Shown: positions 22,431 to 35,857, counted from the first letter of the stretch. The stretch: 64,000 nt of DNA from Gentiana macrophylla (GCA_026214975.1 CM047817.1:54804246-54868245); one strand, 5' to 3'. Notes: generated by a model from the sequence alone, not told the origin. A program made the numbers and translations.

Positions 22431-25104
22431 AAAGGCAAGTGGATTAATTGTTTTAGAGCACACCTTTTTTATCTATATCTACAACATTCTGCCACTTGCT
22501 CAAAACAAGTGAGACATATCCCCAAGATTCATACCCTCCAAGCGCATCTTAGTAATTCATCCTTCCAAGCACGACCGAGTGTGTGCGCGCAGGTATGTCG
22601 GTGACCGGTGCGCATTTAGAATCCGAATACCATGTGACTTGGTACACCATCGATCGTAGGTTGGCGGCTCTCCAATGAGCAACCTCTCCAATGTTTTCAC
22701 AATGAAGTGGTATCGGCTTACTGGATAATACTTTATCACAGGAGTAAACACTGAGACCGAGATCGATTTAACGATCATCCTCAATCTGACCTAAAGCCAG
22801 AATCAGTGTTATCACTTATATTCTAGTTTGCACCTGAATATGCTAGCATATTATTCCTCATTCTCCCGAAGAGACTTAAGGATCCACTAAACCCATTTAG
22901 TATTCATTCGCAGGTTTAGACAAGCATTCATGGGAGGTAGGGTAGACTACATCGTTGAATGTTGCATTCCTCTATGCAAGAACATATTAACCATTGAGAT
23001 GGATGAATGGGATTGCCAATTGCTTATTTATGAGAATTCGAGTGAGTCAATTTTTTTGGAAAATAGCCCGATGGCATGTTAGCCTCTGACTTCAGATAGC
23101 ACACCCATGTTGTTTCCAAAAGTTTCAGTGTTACCATTCATAAACACTAATCTACATACTACTTTACTAATATTGATGCCCAGTCTATGAAAGACTTATC
23201 AACATGCTGGTCAAGTCCACATATTAAAAAATATATATGACTTTGAAATGACCTAGAGGTTTGCTTTAATCCCCAAAGGATATAAGCTATGACAGGCATC
23301 CTACCAAAGGTTCTTTCTGAATAAATTAAGATACCGTTAGTCTAGGATAAAGGTCTTAGGGAATCACCCCTATTTTCTGCTTTGTAATGAATCTATCATT
23401 TGTTCTTAGCTAAAACCCTTATGTTCTGAATGAGTTCAGATTCTGTTTTTTGGTAAGGAAGTCTAGGGAATCACCCTTATTTCCCGCTTTCTGACGAAAT
23501 CATGCAAGACTTAGTGGTAAGAGAGATCACGGTTTGGTTAACTCTCTACCTTTTTAGGAATGACCCCTAAATTGCTCGACTTATGCGTTGAAAGTTAAAC
23601 TTCCTATTCATTCGACTCTTCTCTCTGTAGTTCCAATTACTCCCCCTTTGGGCTGAGATACTCGGGTGGTTCTACAAGAGTTTCAATGAGCAGAGTATTA
23701 AACTCCATTCACAGGGTTATGGCTTTTAAACCAACCTCTATGTTCAGGATCCTATATAGCCCATGAAGGACTATAGGTCATCAATCTAACCTATAGACTG
23801 CAAGGTTCTACAATGTGTAATGGACAAACCATACTCCCACTGCGTTCGGGGTGGATTGATATATTGATCTAGCTTAGTAGTTTTTATTAGTGTTATCACC
23901 AACTGCCGGTGTTGGATGTGGACTGAACAAATCAGTTAGTAACATCTTGAGTACAAATACTTCAAGATCCAAAGATGTTATTTATAGACTCTATCAGACC
24001 GAGTTTGACAGTATAACCGTCATTCTCTGATTTTACGAGTTTTATAATCAACCTTTACTCAATGTATTAAGATATTTCCCGCTCTGAGCATTATGTACAT
24101 AAAATTTCGATCCTACCTTCAAGCACTAAATTCTAAATGTCTATATTTACGAAAGTGGGGTGAACGAATTCACTCCTTATCCTCAAATCGTAGGCATCTT
24201 TTAGGTAGACTTCTCGGTTTTCATTACAACGTAAACCGTTATTTTGCAACCAACGTCTTAAATGAGTTCAGCAGCGTATTGTAGCACATCAATAACTATA
24301 TAAGGCAAATTTTATGGTGTATCCCTTAGTGAAAACATTCCACTGGGAGGCAGGCCGAGCATCAGTCCCGAAGACTATATGATAGCCTATTTCTGAGTAT
24401 GGAATACTCTATCTCTGGTGAAATCAGAGATTCCTCCTAATATTTTGGATAAACTTACCGGAGTTTCGAGTAGTTGTCAGACTAAGATGTCACTATTCAG
24501 AGGCTCCTACTAGCTTGTATCTTTCATAAGACCCCGAAGGTCGTTATGAACAAGCTGTGCGACTTCTTTAAAACTATACCCTTTCCCGATTTAAAGGAAA
24601 CTTAGTCATTGTTCCTTGAGACAATGTTCTGTTGACTGGGAGATAGGAATCACCCTAAGCCAGTCTTCAGATCTTGTCTTTATGGAACATACACTAATTA
24701 ATAGAATAGAAAGAAGCGTTTATCTAAATACAGAAACCATTTGCGTTTATATAGTTTAAGATTTGTTACTAATACCTTTTCAGCAATGCCTAGTGGTTCT
24801 GACTTTATCAAATAAAAGTCCGAGTCGTGGATTCATGCTACAAATGTTATATTCATCGTCAATAAGACAAACAAATTATCATATTGAAAATGAATTCATT
24901 CATTCCAACGAATTCGAAAACAGAAAAAATGAATTTCTATGATATTCAAGGATTGAATCCGAAATTTATATCCTTATATCACTCCCACTGTTCTAGCTGA
25001 AATAACTGCCCATTGTCTACTTTATTTATCGTTTAATGCATAGCTGCCTTGTTCTTCCAAAGAACTTTATCTTTCGAGGAAATTGCTGAGGATGCATTGG
25101 TGAT
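22431..25104 (-). other. A non-coding interior
   Basis: 2.7 kb without recognisable gag or pol in any frame; colinear with B's interior. Further short actcccac/gtgggagt tracts occur at 23834 and 24981. Landmarks shared with B include gaccccgaaggtcgt (24533 / 48240) and actcccact next to the LTR-distal end. Confidence 0.65.
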
Positions 25105-25952
25105 TGACGTGATCAGTCAAGTGATAATAAAATACTCGATCACTATAAACCAATACTAGCAAGAGGACTAGGTCCATCGTAGTATAGCTATAGCGAATCA
25201 AAGTCGATCCCACAGGGAACCAATTGTGAATCATTTATATATAAACAATCAGTTAATCATGTCAAGCACACAGTGGCGGTCTAAGACCAACAAAAGACAA
25301 GATAAGGTAAAAACTGACTTGACACAACACAAATAAAGACAACGTAATTAACCTCCCCAATCATTGTATTATCGTTTGGATCTAGAGATTCTATATAATT
25401 AAACTAGACTCAATAACTATTAATCCGATTCGTATTTATTTTATATTGGCTACGGGAGTCATCCCCTAAACTTGACTTAGTTACGGGTAGGACACTAGAT
25501 CACTGTGCTACATTACGTGACTTCACCTTTTGGGTCTCCATCTCATATAACTTGCATGCTTACAAAACTAGGGATGCTGATATTAACCGTATTCCTCACC
25601 TAGGCAACATTATTGTGGTTAGGCATACTTTCTAAGTGATTGCATCAGTCTCTGTCCCATTAACACTAACTTCGTAGGTATCATGTTAATCTACGACGTA
25701 CATATAACTAAGTGCTAGCAATTCCCAAATATAACACAGATCTAGATCTCGCTGAAAGTCCCGAAAGATCAATTCATGAGCCGACCTAGGAGTCCTATAT
25801 TGGTATTTCCTAATCATACGCTATTTAAAACAGACGATCAACGTAGCCGTAGCCATACCTACTAAGACAAGAAATTTTAGGTGGACAATCACACCGTAAA
25901 GACGTGGCTAGATTAACGCGGTGAAAACCTAAATCATAGCGTTTCTATATAC
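25105..25952 (-). repeat. D: Ty3-like LTR fragment nested in A and cut by C
   Basis: Begins tgacgtgatcag at a point where the A/B similarity stops. Contains agtcgatcccacagggaacc, the block that plant Athila/Tat-type LTRs show near their end (F has aggtcgaacccaaagg at the equivalent place), which sets minus orientation. With A interior on its left and no primer site there, it is a 3' or solo LTR. Its other end would lie right of C, outside the window. Confidence 0.5.
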
Positions 25953-27678
25953 TGTTAGGTGTAGTGCCCGAAAGACAATTTGTGTAATTGTTTTTTATGA
26001 CAGAATTTATCTCACCTTATTAATTGCTTTGTGCTTCTAAGTAATACACTGCTGCAAACCCTAAGTATATCAGTATGTAACCGCTTAACTCAGTGTATGG
26101 CATGCACGAGAGGATTGAGTTGGTGGTGATATACTTAAACTGTTAGTCCGTGGTGAACTTAATCAGAGTTTAGGGTCTCTTGATTAAAACACCAATAATG
26201 CGCCCAAAACACCTTAGGGTGTGATAGTCTTATCCGGATTGTCGGTAGAGAGGTACTACGTGGGGCATTTATATATGATGGCATTCATATAGAATTTGGA
26301 CCGATTTAATGAATTTCTCGATATAATTCCGTAATCGAGGAATCTTATTAAATCATTAGATGATCATATATGGATCAACCTTAATCTGAGGTGATCACGA
26401 GAGTCTTTGCTTGTCCGGGGTAGTGTTTGATGTGTTAGTTACGGTTCACTTAGATATGTGTTGCAAGCCACTTCTCATTGGCACTATCTCAGATGAGTGA
26501 GTAGTTCTGATTTTCACAAACATGGAATCCATTCCTTCCTGCGGGAAGTAAAGAGACAGTACCTTTATTTGTTAGCCCTAAGAAAGTGATCGATCCCGGG
26601 AGTTCACATTTGACTAATTGATCACTAGTCAAATATGTGAACTAATTGATCATCAGGGGGTTGATGGTAAATAAGGAAAAGATATTACGAAAGTCGGGTT
26701 CACGGAGACTTCCACTCGAGAATGGGACGATCTATGGAGGGTTAATCCGTATGTAGTGATTATATCAATGGACGCTTATTCACTCTATGGGTTGAGTATA
26801 AGTATACATTTATAACCGGTAGAGTTCAGTTTTGGGTTTATGGTGGCGTAATCCCGGAATTAATAATTAATATACTTATTCTGTTCGATGAATAATTAAT
26901 TATTGGAGTTACTGGTTATAGGTCCATGGTCCCCGATGTGGCTTCTGTAATTCGGACTAATAATCTTGTTATTTGGGCCTCAGTGATAATTAATTGGCTA
27001 GGCTAATTAATTGATATGCACGTATATTATTTAGTTGGGCTAAATAATATAATACACATAAAAGACATTTTATGTGGGTTTTTAATTTGACCCTAAAAGT
27101 GGTGCCAATAATGTTGAATGATTAGAGGGAAATTAGTTTTCTTGGATAATTATTTGACATGTGATTTATCTTTTATTTGTTAAATGATAATTCATGGAAT
27201 ATTAGATAATAATATGATTTATCCTAATTTGTTTGGGATAATCATTTTATTTATCTTTTATTTGGAATAAAGGATTAATGTAATAATTATCTCTTAATTA
27301 TTTAATGCTTGGAAAACAAGGTTTACTCTCCTATATAAAGAGAGTTCTCTCAAGCCTTTTGCATTGGCAAATTTCGACTTGACCACTTAAAAAGAGAGAA
27401 AAAACTAGTTTTCTTGTTTTGGGTTTTAGAAGAAGAAAAACTACAAGTTTTTCTTGGTGTTGCATATCGAGGAGGTTCGTGTATCAAGAAGGGTGTCCAC
27501 CAACCACCGTTTGGAGAACACATCGGAAGATCTTGGCTTCTCTTCCTACTATTGGTAACATGATCTTAACCCCCTTGTAGTAGTTAAATCCTTTAATTAT
27601 GCATTGTGATATATAAGTCGTGATCCATCCGCTGCGCGTAGATCTAACTCGTTTAGATCTAAGAACCTGCATCCTTCA
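25953..27678 (+). repeat. C 5' LTR (1,726 bp)
   Basis: Starts tgttaggtgtagtgcccg, ends ctgcatccttca. TATA box ctatataaag at 27331-27340, followed by agagttctctc as in A and B. Confidence 0.9.
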
Positions 27679-27680
27679 TG

Positions 27681-27696
27681 TGGTATCAGTGACAGG
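27681..27696 (+). other. C primer binding site
   Basis: tggtatcagtgacagg, two bases behind the LTR; matches the complement of the tRNA-iMet 3' end for the first nine bases. Confidence 0.75.
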
Positions 27697-27984
27697 TTCC
27701 ACGATTTATGTAGTTATAATCATAAATAAAGGATTTAAAGGAGTGGAATTGCATGTAGATAAAATTTTAATTTTTAGTATGCATAGATAATGATTGGTTG
27801 TTGTGGTTGAAGAGATGGATCGGGGGTTGGCACTGTTTAACCGTTACATCTATTGTAAACTCGTATAAACGATGAAAATTTCGTTCATATGAGTGTAGGA
27901 AATTATGTAATTTATTTTTATTGCAATTTTAATTTTCAGAAAATAGATCTGTTTAGTGGCTGTATAGTTTTTTCGGTTTTTCCG

Positions 27985-28560
27985 TTGATCGAGCCGTTGA
28001 AACGATGATCCCTGCGGTCAGAATCAATACTAGAAGTTGATGAACGAGTCCATAAATTTTGGCGTCGATCAGAGTCCGTTTCGACATCCGTTCGTTGCTG
28101 CGAAGAGGCTGCTGTAACAGAAAAACGCAGGATTCACAGAAACCCTACCTGTGACTTCCTCAAATTTCTGGGAGAGTTTAGACCGTTGAAACGCAAATCC
28201 AACCAGTCAGATCGAAAAATATGGAGCTTTTGACGTGGGATAAAAATTTCAGGTCGATCGGGATTCATCTCGATTCCCAATCGGCCTCGTAAAGTCTCTG
28301 ATGCGCTGCTGTAAAAGTCAGATTCAGCAGCAAGTTGAGTGGCTCACTGGAGAAAATTTACAAGTCAAAGCTCCGATCCAACCGTCCATATTGAAACCCG
28401 AGGAATGAAAAACAGATCTGGAAAGTTTCGTCGCAATCCGAGTTCGTTTGGTTTCCCGATCATCGAAGAATTTGAACAGCTGCAGATTTTGTTAGAAAGA
28501 AGTAAACCCTAGTTAGGGTTTTGGTTATTTATTTTCTAATAGGTTAGATACGGGGGTGCC
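27985..28560 (+). repeat. C leader: three diverged repeats of about 190 bp
   Basis: Units start near ccgttgaaacg at 27991 and 28182 and ccgtccatattgaaacc at 28382. Each continues with a gtcagatc/gtcagaat piece, a gtcgatc(a/g)g piece, and (in the first two) gctgctgtaa-cag and gattcac/gattcag. Confidence 0.5.
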
Positions 28561-29070
28561 AACGGTCCATCACGGTGTTTATTTTCCGCACTAGTATACA
28601 TGTTTAGATTGTATGTGTAGAACCGGAAACTTGACATAACACGCATCATATCATGAATTCCACTCCATATGCATACATGTAGAAATTAATTCGAGGAATT
28701 AGTTAGGCATGTATAAAACACGCAATTAGTTTTAATTAATTGTTTGATATTAATTAGAAACTAATTAGCGTAAAAACCGAGGAACACGGGTTTTTTCAAT
28801 CGTCGAGGTTGGGTGATGGATTCTCGGTGAATCCCACTCTGCGAAAGCATAAGAAGTAAAATCCCGAAACCTCGTGGTTAAGGTGTTGGATTCTCTGTGA
28901 ATTCCACCTTACCTAGACGAGATTACGTTTTTGTTTCGAGTGTCTACGTGAAAGTTTGATGTTTAAGGATTGGATTATCACGGGCATACATGGTTCGAAA
29001 GTGGTTTAACCACGGTTGGGTGGTCAACAGTAGCTACGGCTCGATCGACTTCACCCTCCACGTGTGGCGC

Positions 29071-29092
29071 TTGCGCTTGAAGTGCAGCGCAA
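29071..29092 (+). other. C interior hairpin in a GC-rich block
   Basis: Arms ttgcgct and agcgcaa with an 8-base loop, inside 29041-29260, which is notably richer in G+C than its surroundings. No CDS is supported there. Confidence 0.4.
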
Positions 29093-30616
29093 GGCTGAGC
29101 CATCCGAAGAGCCACTACGGCTCAACGGAGCTCCCCTAGTCTTGACCCGTCCGACGGCCACATATGTTCCAACGAATAGGTCGGGTGGGCTAGCCCACGT
29201 AACCGACAACATTCGGGCCTATAATTTATTGTTCCTTAATGTAACATCAAGTCTAAAAACGTGATTAGTAAACCCACCACTTTTTTTTTCAAAATATTGA
29301 GTGGGAGCGAGAGAGGCGACAGCCGACCCCACGGCCTCTACTGTTGACACAAGCAATGTGAGAGAATGGTGACGCCTCGTGCCGGCTTTGATTTCGGCCC
29401 CCTAAGGAAGGCCTTCACCGCTATCAAAATTCAAGGTTTGGTCTCCGAAAGGATAGGATTTTGGGTACTCGTCGGGTCACTGACCGACCCTAAGCGGCAC
29501 ACTCGGGGTCTACCTAAAAAATGGAGACAGAGAGGTCACACTCATAAAAAGGTATTTTTGGTAGTACCTTGGCTGAAAAAGAAAAGGTGATTGACGATCA
29601 CAAATGAGATGTTCGATTCTCAATCTGATCTTCAATGTTAATCGAAACCTCTTTGTCCTACCCTAAGGCGGCACTGAGGCATTTGATTAAATCCTTGGAA
29701 CGGTAGGATAGACTATAAGTACTTAGTTTATGTTCTAAAATTGATTAGTAGTGTATGATTTGGATTTATTTTCTGTCAATTTATTTACAACTGTTATACA
29801 TATCTCTCTAGGCAGCTAGACTGCTAGAGTAAAATTGACTAGTAATGACATCGTTGAAAAGTGGTAAGTAACTAGAACGTTGTAATTATTAATCGTTCGT
29901 TAATTTTTCGGAAGAAATATTTTGAGCATTCAGAACTTATATGACATAAATAAGGATGTCATTGTCGTTAATCGTGTTGAACGAGAGACGACTGTAGTCA
30001 GTTTGAAAGATGATTGGGATGATAAAATTCTTCTAGTGAATTTTAATTGTGTAGTGTCTACACGAGAAATTTTCTAATAGAAAAATTAGAGAATCATAAA
30101 TTAAAGTGTCGCTAGTTAGACGGTATTTGGAACCGATAAACTAGTGGGAGCTTTTATCTGTTGTTTTTCTAATTTATTAGAAAATTAGTCCCACTGGGTA
30201 ACGCTTTCATTAGACATCCCACAGTTCACGAGTAGTGTCTACTCAATTGAACTGCTAGTTCAAGACTATTTCCTTTTAAGGAAACTTGAGAATGGGAAAG
30301 AATGTCTATAAGTGTTAATCATCTTAACTAAAGTTTTGAGGCTAAACCGAAAAATTAATTACAGAAAGTATAGGATAAGGAAAGTGATTTCGGATCACTT
30401 AACCAATGAATCCATAGCGACTTTCTTAACGAGTAACTTGACTCGGTAGCTTAGTTCTTGGGAAGAACAAGGAAGCTGTGCATTAACGATTAATAGAGTA
30501 ACAACGGGCAGTAATTTCAGCTACAATAGTAGGAGTGATATAAGGAAATGAATTTCGGATTCTATCCTTGAATATCACAGAAAAATTTATTTTTCTGTTT
30601 ACAGATTCGTTGAAAC

Positions 30617-31756
30617 TGTTAGTAATATCATCCGCAGCGGAAGCGATTTAAGGATCTAGATCTATAAAATACACGTAATAAAATAACTAGATCTAAATCT
30701 ACAAGGGGGTTGTAGATCATACCTCTTGGATCTCAAAATCCAAGTTGAAGAACCGCAAAGGAAAGAAGGTGTGAAGAGCACCACGATCTTCCGTACGTGT
30801 GATCCAAGCAACTCCTGGTGGAAGGAAATCCTCGTCTCGAATCCTTCCGATATGCTACCGGAAAAATCGCCAAGATTTTTCCCAACCCTCTTGGCCGAAA
30901 TTTCTTCCTCCTCTCTAAGAGGTGGAACTCGAAAATATTGTGTGTATTAAGGCTTGGAAGAACTCTCTTTATATAGGAGAGTAAAACTTAACCTCCAAGG
31001 ATTTAATAATTAATACAAAATCAATTATAATAATCCCATTAAATAAAAGATAATCCCATAATATTCTAGAACAAATCTAGAATAATATTTATCTTTATTT
31101 CTTTCCATAAATATTTATCCAATAAATATTTTGTGTACATGTCTTATTAATACACAAGAAAACAATTTCTTGTTCCATAAAAAAGGACATGGGGCGAAAA
31201 TCATACTTATTGACCTAGTCAATATTAATTTTGCCATCACACAACAATTGGGCCAAGATTATGGAAAATGTCTTTTCCACATATTTAATTATTTAGCCCA
31301 ACTAATTTAATAGTCCACTGAACAATTAATTCACATATCGTTTTAATAAAGTCCAACAAGAACTAAATTAATATTATTAGGATTCGACGTCCGAGAATAG
31401 CTATGCTATATTAGGAGGCATGTCAGGGACCATGGACTAATAATCAGCGGCTCCGATAAATCAAAGAAATAATTATCTTACGAACAGAATAATTATATTC
31501 GATAAATCAATCACAGGAATATGCCACCATAATCCTGTGACTGCACTCCTCCGATTATAAGATTATATTTATCTCCTCACGTGAATAATAATAAGCATCC
31601 ATTGATATAATCATTACATATGGATTAATCCTCCATAGACTGTTCATTCTAAATCGGGAAGTTACCGTTAACCCTTTTTGGAACCTCTTATCCTTATTTA
31701 CCATTAACCCCCTAGTGATCAATTAATTCATACAACTCACTGGTAGCTAATCAGTG
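30617..31756 (-). repeat. B 3' LTR, part 1 (split by E)
   Basis: Minus-strand LTR end ...ATTACTAACA at 30617. TATA box CTATATAAAG at 30967-30976. Interrupted at 31756 by E, continuing at 45430. The two parts add up to about 1.83 kb, as in A. Left flank gaaac (30612-30616) is C interior. Confidence 0.85.
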
Positions 31757-33443
31757 TGTTGGACATATTTCTTAGTTTTGATGATGAGTGCCATACTAGC
31801 TGTTATAGTGCAAAGGCAAAAAGATGTCTAGATTAAATGTATAGGTTTATTAGAGTTTGATTCATAAAATAGGTTGATCAAACAAGCACTGTAAAAAGGT
31901 CTGTGACTTGTTTATTGCAGAATGGTCAGTCGATAGGGTAGATAGGTCGAGACTAGTCGTGAAACTCGCCAAGATCAAGACCAAGGCCGAGGGTTCAAAC
32001 TCGATGAAATGAAGGCTAAGGGATCAAACTTAGTAATTTAAGTCAAGGATATGGAATCGAATTTAGGCAAGTCTGTGATGACCTAAACGATTACATATAC
32101 CTTGTGTAGAAAGGTCTAAGTTCCATAAGTTGGATGATGTTTGGAACTTAGTTATAATTAAAATGATGTAATCTAACTACACAAATAAAAGTTAGATAAA
32201 AGAAATCAGCTGCATTATATCTTATACAGAAATATGATGATCAGCAGACTGATTTAAACTTCAACATACTGATAAGCCTACTGATATATATCTCGATTTA
32301 TTCAAGATTATTTTGGAAGACTACATGGATAAGGATGACCAACTACCTCTGACTTATCAAGAAAACCAAAGGTTGAGATTAAAAAGACGTTGGGATGATT
32401 CATATTTTTATCCATTGGATACAAGTCAAAGGGGGTGGATGATCTTGATGTCAAAAGGAATTTGACAGCGATTGTCGACCCCATGAATAGAGACAGAATC
32501 ACGGATCGGATGGGACAAAACAAAGGCGGTTACATTTGAAATTCAAATACAAGTCACATGCATTCTTGCCTATAAATAGAAGACTTTCAACTCAAGAAAA
32601 GATGAATTTTGGATAAACATTAAGTGCTAATTTCGATTTGAAAAACACCTTTGAACTTGTCGAGCACAAAAAGCCGATCTAGTGAATTTCTTCAAGTGTA
32701 TCCTGTATTCAAGCTGCATCAAGACTACACACTTGAAGGCGCAAGCTCTTGATTACATCATCCTAATCAAGCTCTGCGCAAGCTGAATCATTTACTTGAT
32801 TCAATCTTTATTTCATAAAGAACCTGCTGAAGACAGTGAAGCATCTGTTGGGTGTGAAAGATCGTTGTTTGTGGTGGAGTGGTGAAGAGGCAATCCTACG
32901 ACGGTGGAAGACTAAGGAGCGACAATCCTACTGTTCCTGGCCAGTTTGTGAAGCCATAATTATTGGTGAAGGACAAGCAATCTTAGGAATCTTTGTAAAA
33001 GCTACATCAAAGATCTCTAGTGAATTTCCTCCAACATCACAGGAGAAGAGTGGATTGACAGGATTACATCACCTGGAACCACTATAAAAATCGCCTACTT
33101 ACTTTCAAAGATTTACTTTGCACTTAGTTTATTTCACTCATCAACCTCATGAATCTAGCAACCGAAATCACACACTTGCACCAAGTGAGTATCTAATACT
33201 TAGTATCATATTTAACAACAAGTAATAAGGCTTAATTTTGATATAATTCATTGCACAGATTCAAAAAATCGAACTATCGATGAGACTCATTGTTTACCAA
33301 AGAAAGCTACTAAAGTCTCAAGAGACTATCAAGTATCAAAGATATCTGCTTTGAAGTTGCAGAATTTGTTAACTCCAAAAGTTTTAAGTGTTAAGTTTAT
33401 TCACCCCCCTTAAACTTAACCAAAGCCTTTCAAGGGACCAACA
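31757..33443 (+). repeat. E 5' LTR (1,687 bp)
   Basis: tgttggacatatttc ... gggaccaaca. TATA box tataaata at 32571-32578. Colinear with the 3' LTR but with many small differences, often at CTG/CAG sites. Confidence 0.93.
32571..32578 (+). promoter_or_regulatory. E 5' LTR TATA box
   Basis: cctataaatagaag, conserved at 44542-44555 in the 3' LTR; likely drives the genomic RNA. Confidence 0.65.
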
Positions 33444-33457
33444 ATTGGTATCGGAGC
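33444..33457 (+). other. E primer binding site (tRNA-iMet type)
   Basis: attggtatcggagc directly behind the LTR; same as in G. Confidence 0.88.
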
Positions 33458-33549
33458 AAAGGCTTACGCTCAAGTAATCCTACTTGTTGTGCTTGTGGAA
33501 ATTCTTTTAAAACTTTCTTTCAAGTTACTGATTTTCAAAGATTTGCATC

Positions 33550-35835
33550 ATGGACAACACACAGTATGCTAGAACTATGTTGATGTGTTCTCTGGATAGA
33601 TTTGATGAGTATAAACGTCGAATGCAGGCTTACCTTGCTGCAACTCATGATGAGATGATGGATGTACTAACTGATGGACCACTTGAGAATACCCAAGGCG
33701 TTAACAGTGGGTGATACAACTGAGTACATTCCTAAACCAAAAAGAGAATGGAATGCGAAAGCCAGAAAAGAGCAAACCTCAACAACATTGCTATAGACAT
33801 CATTTACGTAACCTTGGATAGCAATATGTACATGAAGGTTAAAGATTGCAAAGCGCAAAGGAACTTTGGGACAAGATTCACTTGATCTGTGAAGGCACCG
33901 ATGCAATAAAGAAGAACAAAATCAGTGTGGCCAGAAAGAGGTTCCAAAAGTTCAAAATGCTGCCAAATCAAACCATTGAGCAAATGATTCAATGCAATCC
34001 TGGATGAACTTACCCTGCTGAGTGTAAGTTATTCAAAAGAGGAAATAAACACCAAAATCTTGGAAGCTCTACTGCAAAAGATGTTTGGAAAATGAAGGTA
34101 TTGCAATTGAAGAAATGAGAAAGTTGCATGAAGAAGACACCTTCAAATTGTTTTCAGATCTAAAGGCTTATGAATTTAGCAAAAAGCTTGTGCCTGAGAC
34201 TGAAAAAGAAGAGCCAAAGACCACTGCATTGGCTGCTTCTCATCAAGAAGAATCATTAGGAGGTCAAGATGATCTGCTGGATGAAATGCAAGAGCAGATT
34301 GCCCTACTGAGTAAGAAAATCAGAATGATGAAGACTGGAAAGGCCCCTTCAAGAAATTTCACAAAGAGGCCTACTGAAAGAAGGAAAGAAGAACCAAAGA
34401 AAGATAATGATTATTTGTGCTTTCATTGCAAGAAACAAGGACACTTCAAACCTGACTGTCCTGAGTTGAAACAAGGAAAGGAACCTGATTATCTTTGCTT
34501 CAATTGCAAGAAGCCTGGACACTGGACTGATTGTCCGGACTCATCAAGACCAAGAGTCAACAAAGAAGACATGGCAAGAAGGCTATGGTTGCTGAAGATG
34601 AATTAGGATATGAAGTTGAATCTGAAAAAGGGAATGAATCAGATGACACAAAGATCAAGTTGTCGACATGGAGGATTATGCCTTGATGGCCAATATGAAT
34701 GGCGAGGAGGTATACAATATTGTATCTATCAATACTCTCGCTGAAGTGATTGTGAATCAACATGTGGTTCAAATCCTAGAAATTCTGACAACAATGAAAC
34801 TTTGGATGCCATCCTTAATCAACTGAGGATAATACAATCTGGTTATGAGGTTGTGAAGGCTGAAAAAGAAGCTCTTGAATTGGAAGTTGGAAGATTGAAA
34901 GCTGAATTAAGGGTTCTCAAAGGTAAAGAAAAAGATGTTGGACAGAATCAGGATAAGTCTGCTGAACATCCAGCAGCCTCTGAATCTGTTGAACCATCTT
35001 GTTCCACTACTGCATACAAATCAGGAAAGCCTTGTGAGAGATAGAATCGGGCTTGGATTTGGAACTCAACAATCTAACAAGAGTGGATCCAGAAGGTCTT
35101 TGAACCTAGCACCGCAGGTGGTCCTAAATTTGTACCTGCACTAGATCCAACTCCCAGTAAGATTGCTGAGGCAGTAAAACCTACTGAGAATGCTTCAAGG
35201 AAGCAAAATCAGAAGTCAAAGAAGTCAACAGCTCCTAATAAAAAGAATAAATCTAAAAATAGGACTGATGTGCCTTCTAAGTCTGTGATAGTGCACTGCT
35301 ACCAAGTCTCTTTGGACCACGAAGGTAAAAGCAGAAATATTCCAAGGATAAGAATCCTAGACCCAAAAATGTTTATCATTCAAGGGATACTTATCTCGTG
35401 GGAAAGGTAGATTGTTCCCTGCTGATGATGATTGGAATATTCCTGCACCTACTGTTAAAAACAGAAAGTATAAACATACTGCTAGAGTGAAACCTATGCA
35501 ATGGAATCAGCAAAGGACTCAGCAGAGGACTTTTACAAGACCTCGCGAGAGACCGTGAGACTCCTTATTATAGGGATGTTCCTAACAGACAGCACACCTA
35601 TGGTTATGCAAATGTTTCTAACAACAAGAATCACTTAAAACAGCATTACAAACCAAAAGGCCAGAAAACATATGTGAATTCTACACAACCTACTGTTAGA
35701 ACTTATGGATGTGTCATGTATGAACCAAAGTATGAACCAAAGTATGACACATTCAGAAGGAGACCTTATGGATACATGCCAAGGGTCATGCTTACCACTG
35801 ACCATTATGGACCCAAACAGGTTTGGGTACCTATA
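33550..35835 (+). pseudogene. E gag
   Basis: Capsid and nucleocapsid protein. Start ATG at 33550 (MDNTQYARTMLMCSLDRF), about 90 bp behind the primer site. The capsid part YLAATHDEMMDVLTDGPLE and LDSNMYMKVKDC is broken by frameshifts at about 33680, 33850 and 34080. An open stretch 34085-34606 holds two nucleocapsid knuckles, CFHCKKQGHFKPDC and CFNCKKPGHWTDC. 34802-35044 encodes a heptad-like, glutamate/lysine-rich coiled-coil segment (EKEALELEVGRLKAEL). A basic, lysine- and asparagine-rich region follows, ending in GPKQVWVP at about 35835, a usual Sire gag end, with a stop just behind. The two knuckles and coiled coil are as in Sire-type gags. Confidence 0.8.
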
Positions 35836-35857
35836 ATGCATTAACTTTGTTTTGTAG

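Larger units (their letters stand above)
20598..25104 (-). mobile_element. A: non-coding LTR element (same family as B and C), 5' part displaced
   Basis: Minus order: interior (25104 to 22432), polypurine tract and 3' LTR (22414 to 20598). LTR and interior match B (30617-31756, 45430-48335, 63154 onward) along their length, and the LTR matches C in inverse orientation. No protein-coding capacity is seen in the interior. A is interrupted at 25104/25105 by D: B continues ggtgatccaaaat where A has ggtgat then D. Confidence 0.8.
25953..30616 (+). mobile_element. C: non-coding LTR element, plus copy of the A/B family, cut by B
   Basis: 5' LTR, primer site and the first 2.9 kb of interior. The remainder and the 3' LTR lie beyond B, outside the window. 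The C interior end (29850-30616) matches the right end of B (63430-64000) in inverse orientation, so A, B and C together outline a complete element of about 9 kb with about 5.4 kb non-coding interior. No retroelement protein motif is seen. Confidence 0.8.
27697..30616 (+). other. C non-coding interior (5' part of the family)
   Basis: Three diverged tandem units (27985-28560), a GC-rich block with a hairpin (29041-29260), then AT-rich sequence with gtgggag tracts at 29300 and 30143. No ORF with retroelement motifs. A poly-T run (ctttttttttc, 29280) occurs once. Confidence 0.6.

Noticed and set aside
25105..25952. D as a piece of the Athila element F
   Set aside because: Only the short agtcga-ccca-aggaa block is similar; the rest differs, so D is another Ty3-type family.
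27681..27696. tRNA gene fragments at the tggtatcag sites
   Set aside because: They are primer binding sites next to LTR ends; no cloverleaf arms follow.
29064..29590. Plus-strand ORFs of 66 and 74 residues in C
   Set aside because: Located in the GC-rich block, where longer frames are expected by chance; no retroelement motif.
35821..35857. 37-bp GT...TAG segment between gag end and protease of E that would fuse the frames
   Set aside because: Too short for a plant intron (usual minimum near 60-70 bp). A plain stop between gag and pol explains it as well.
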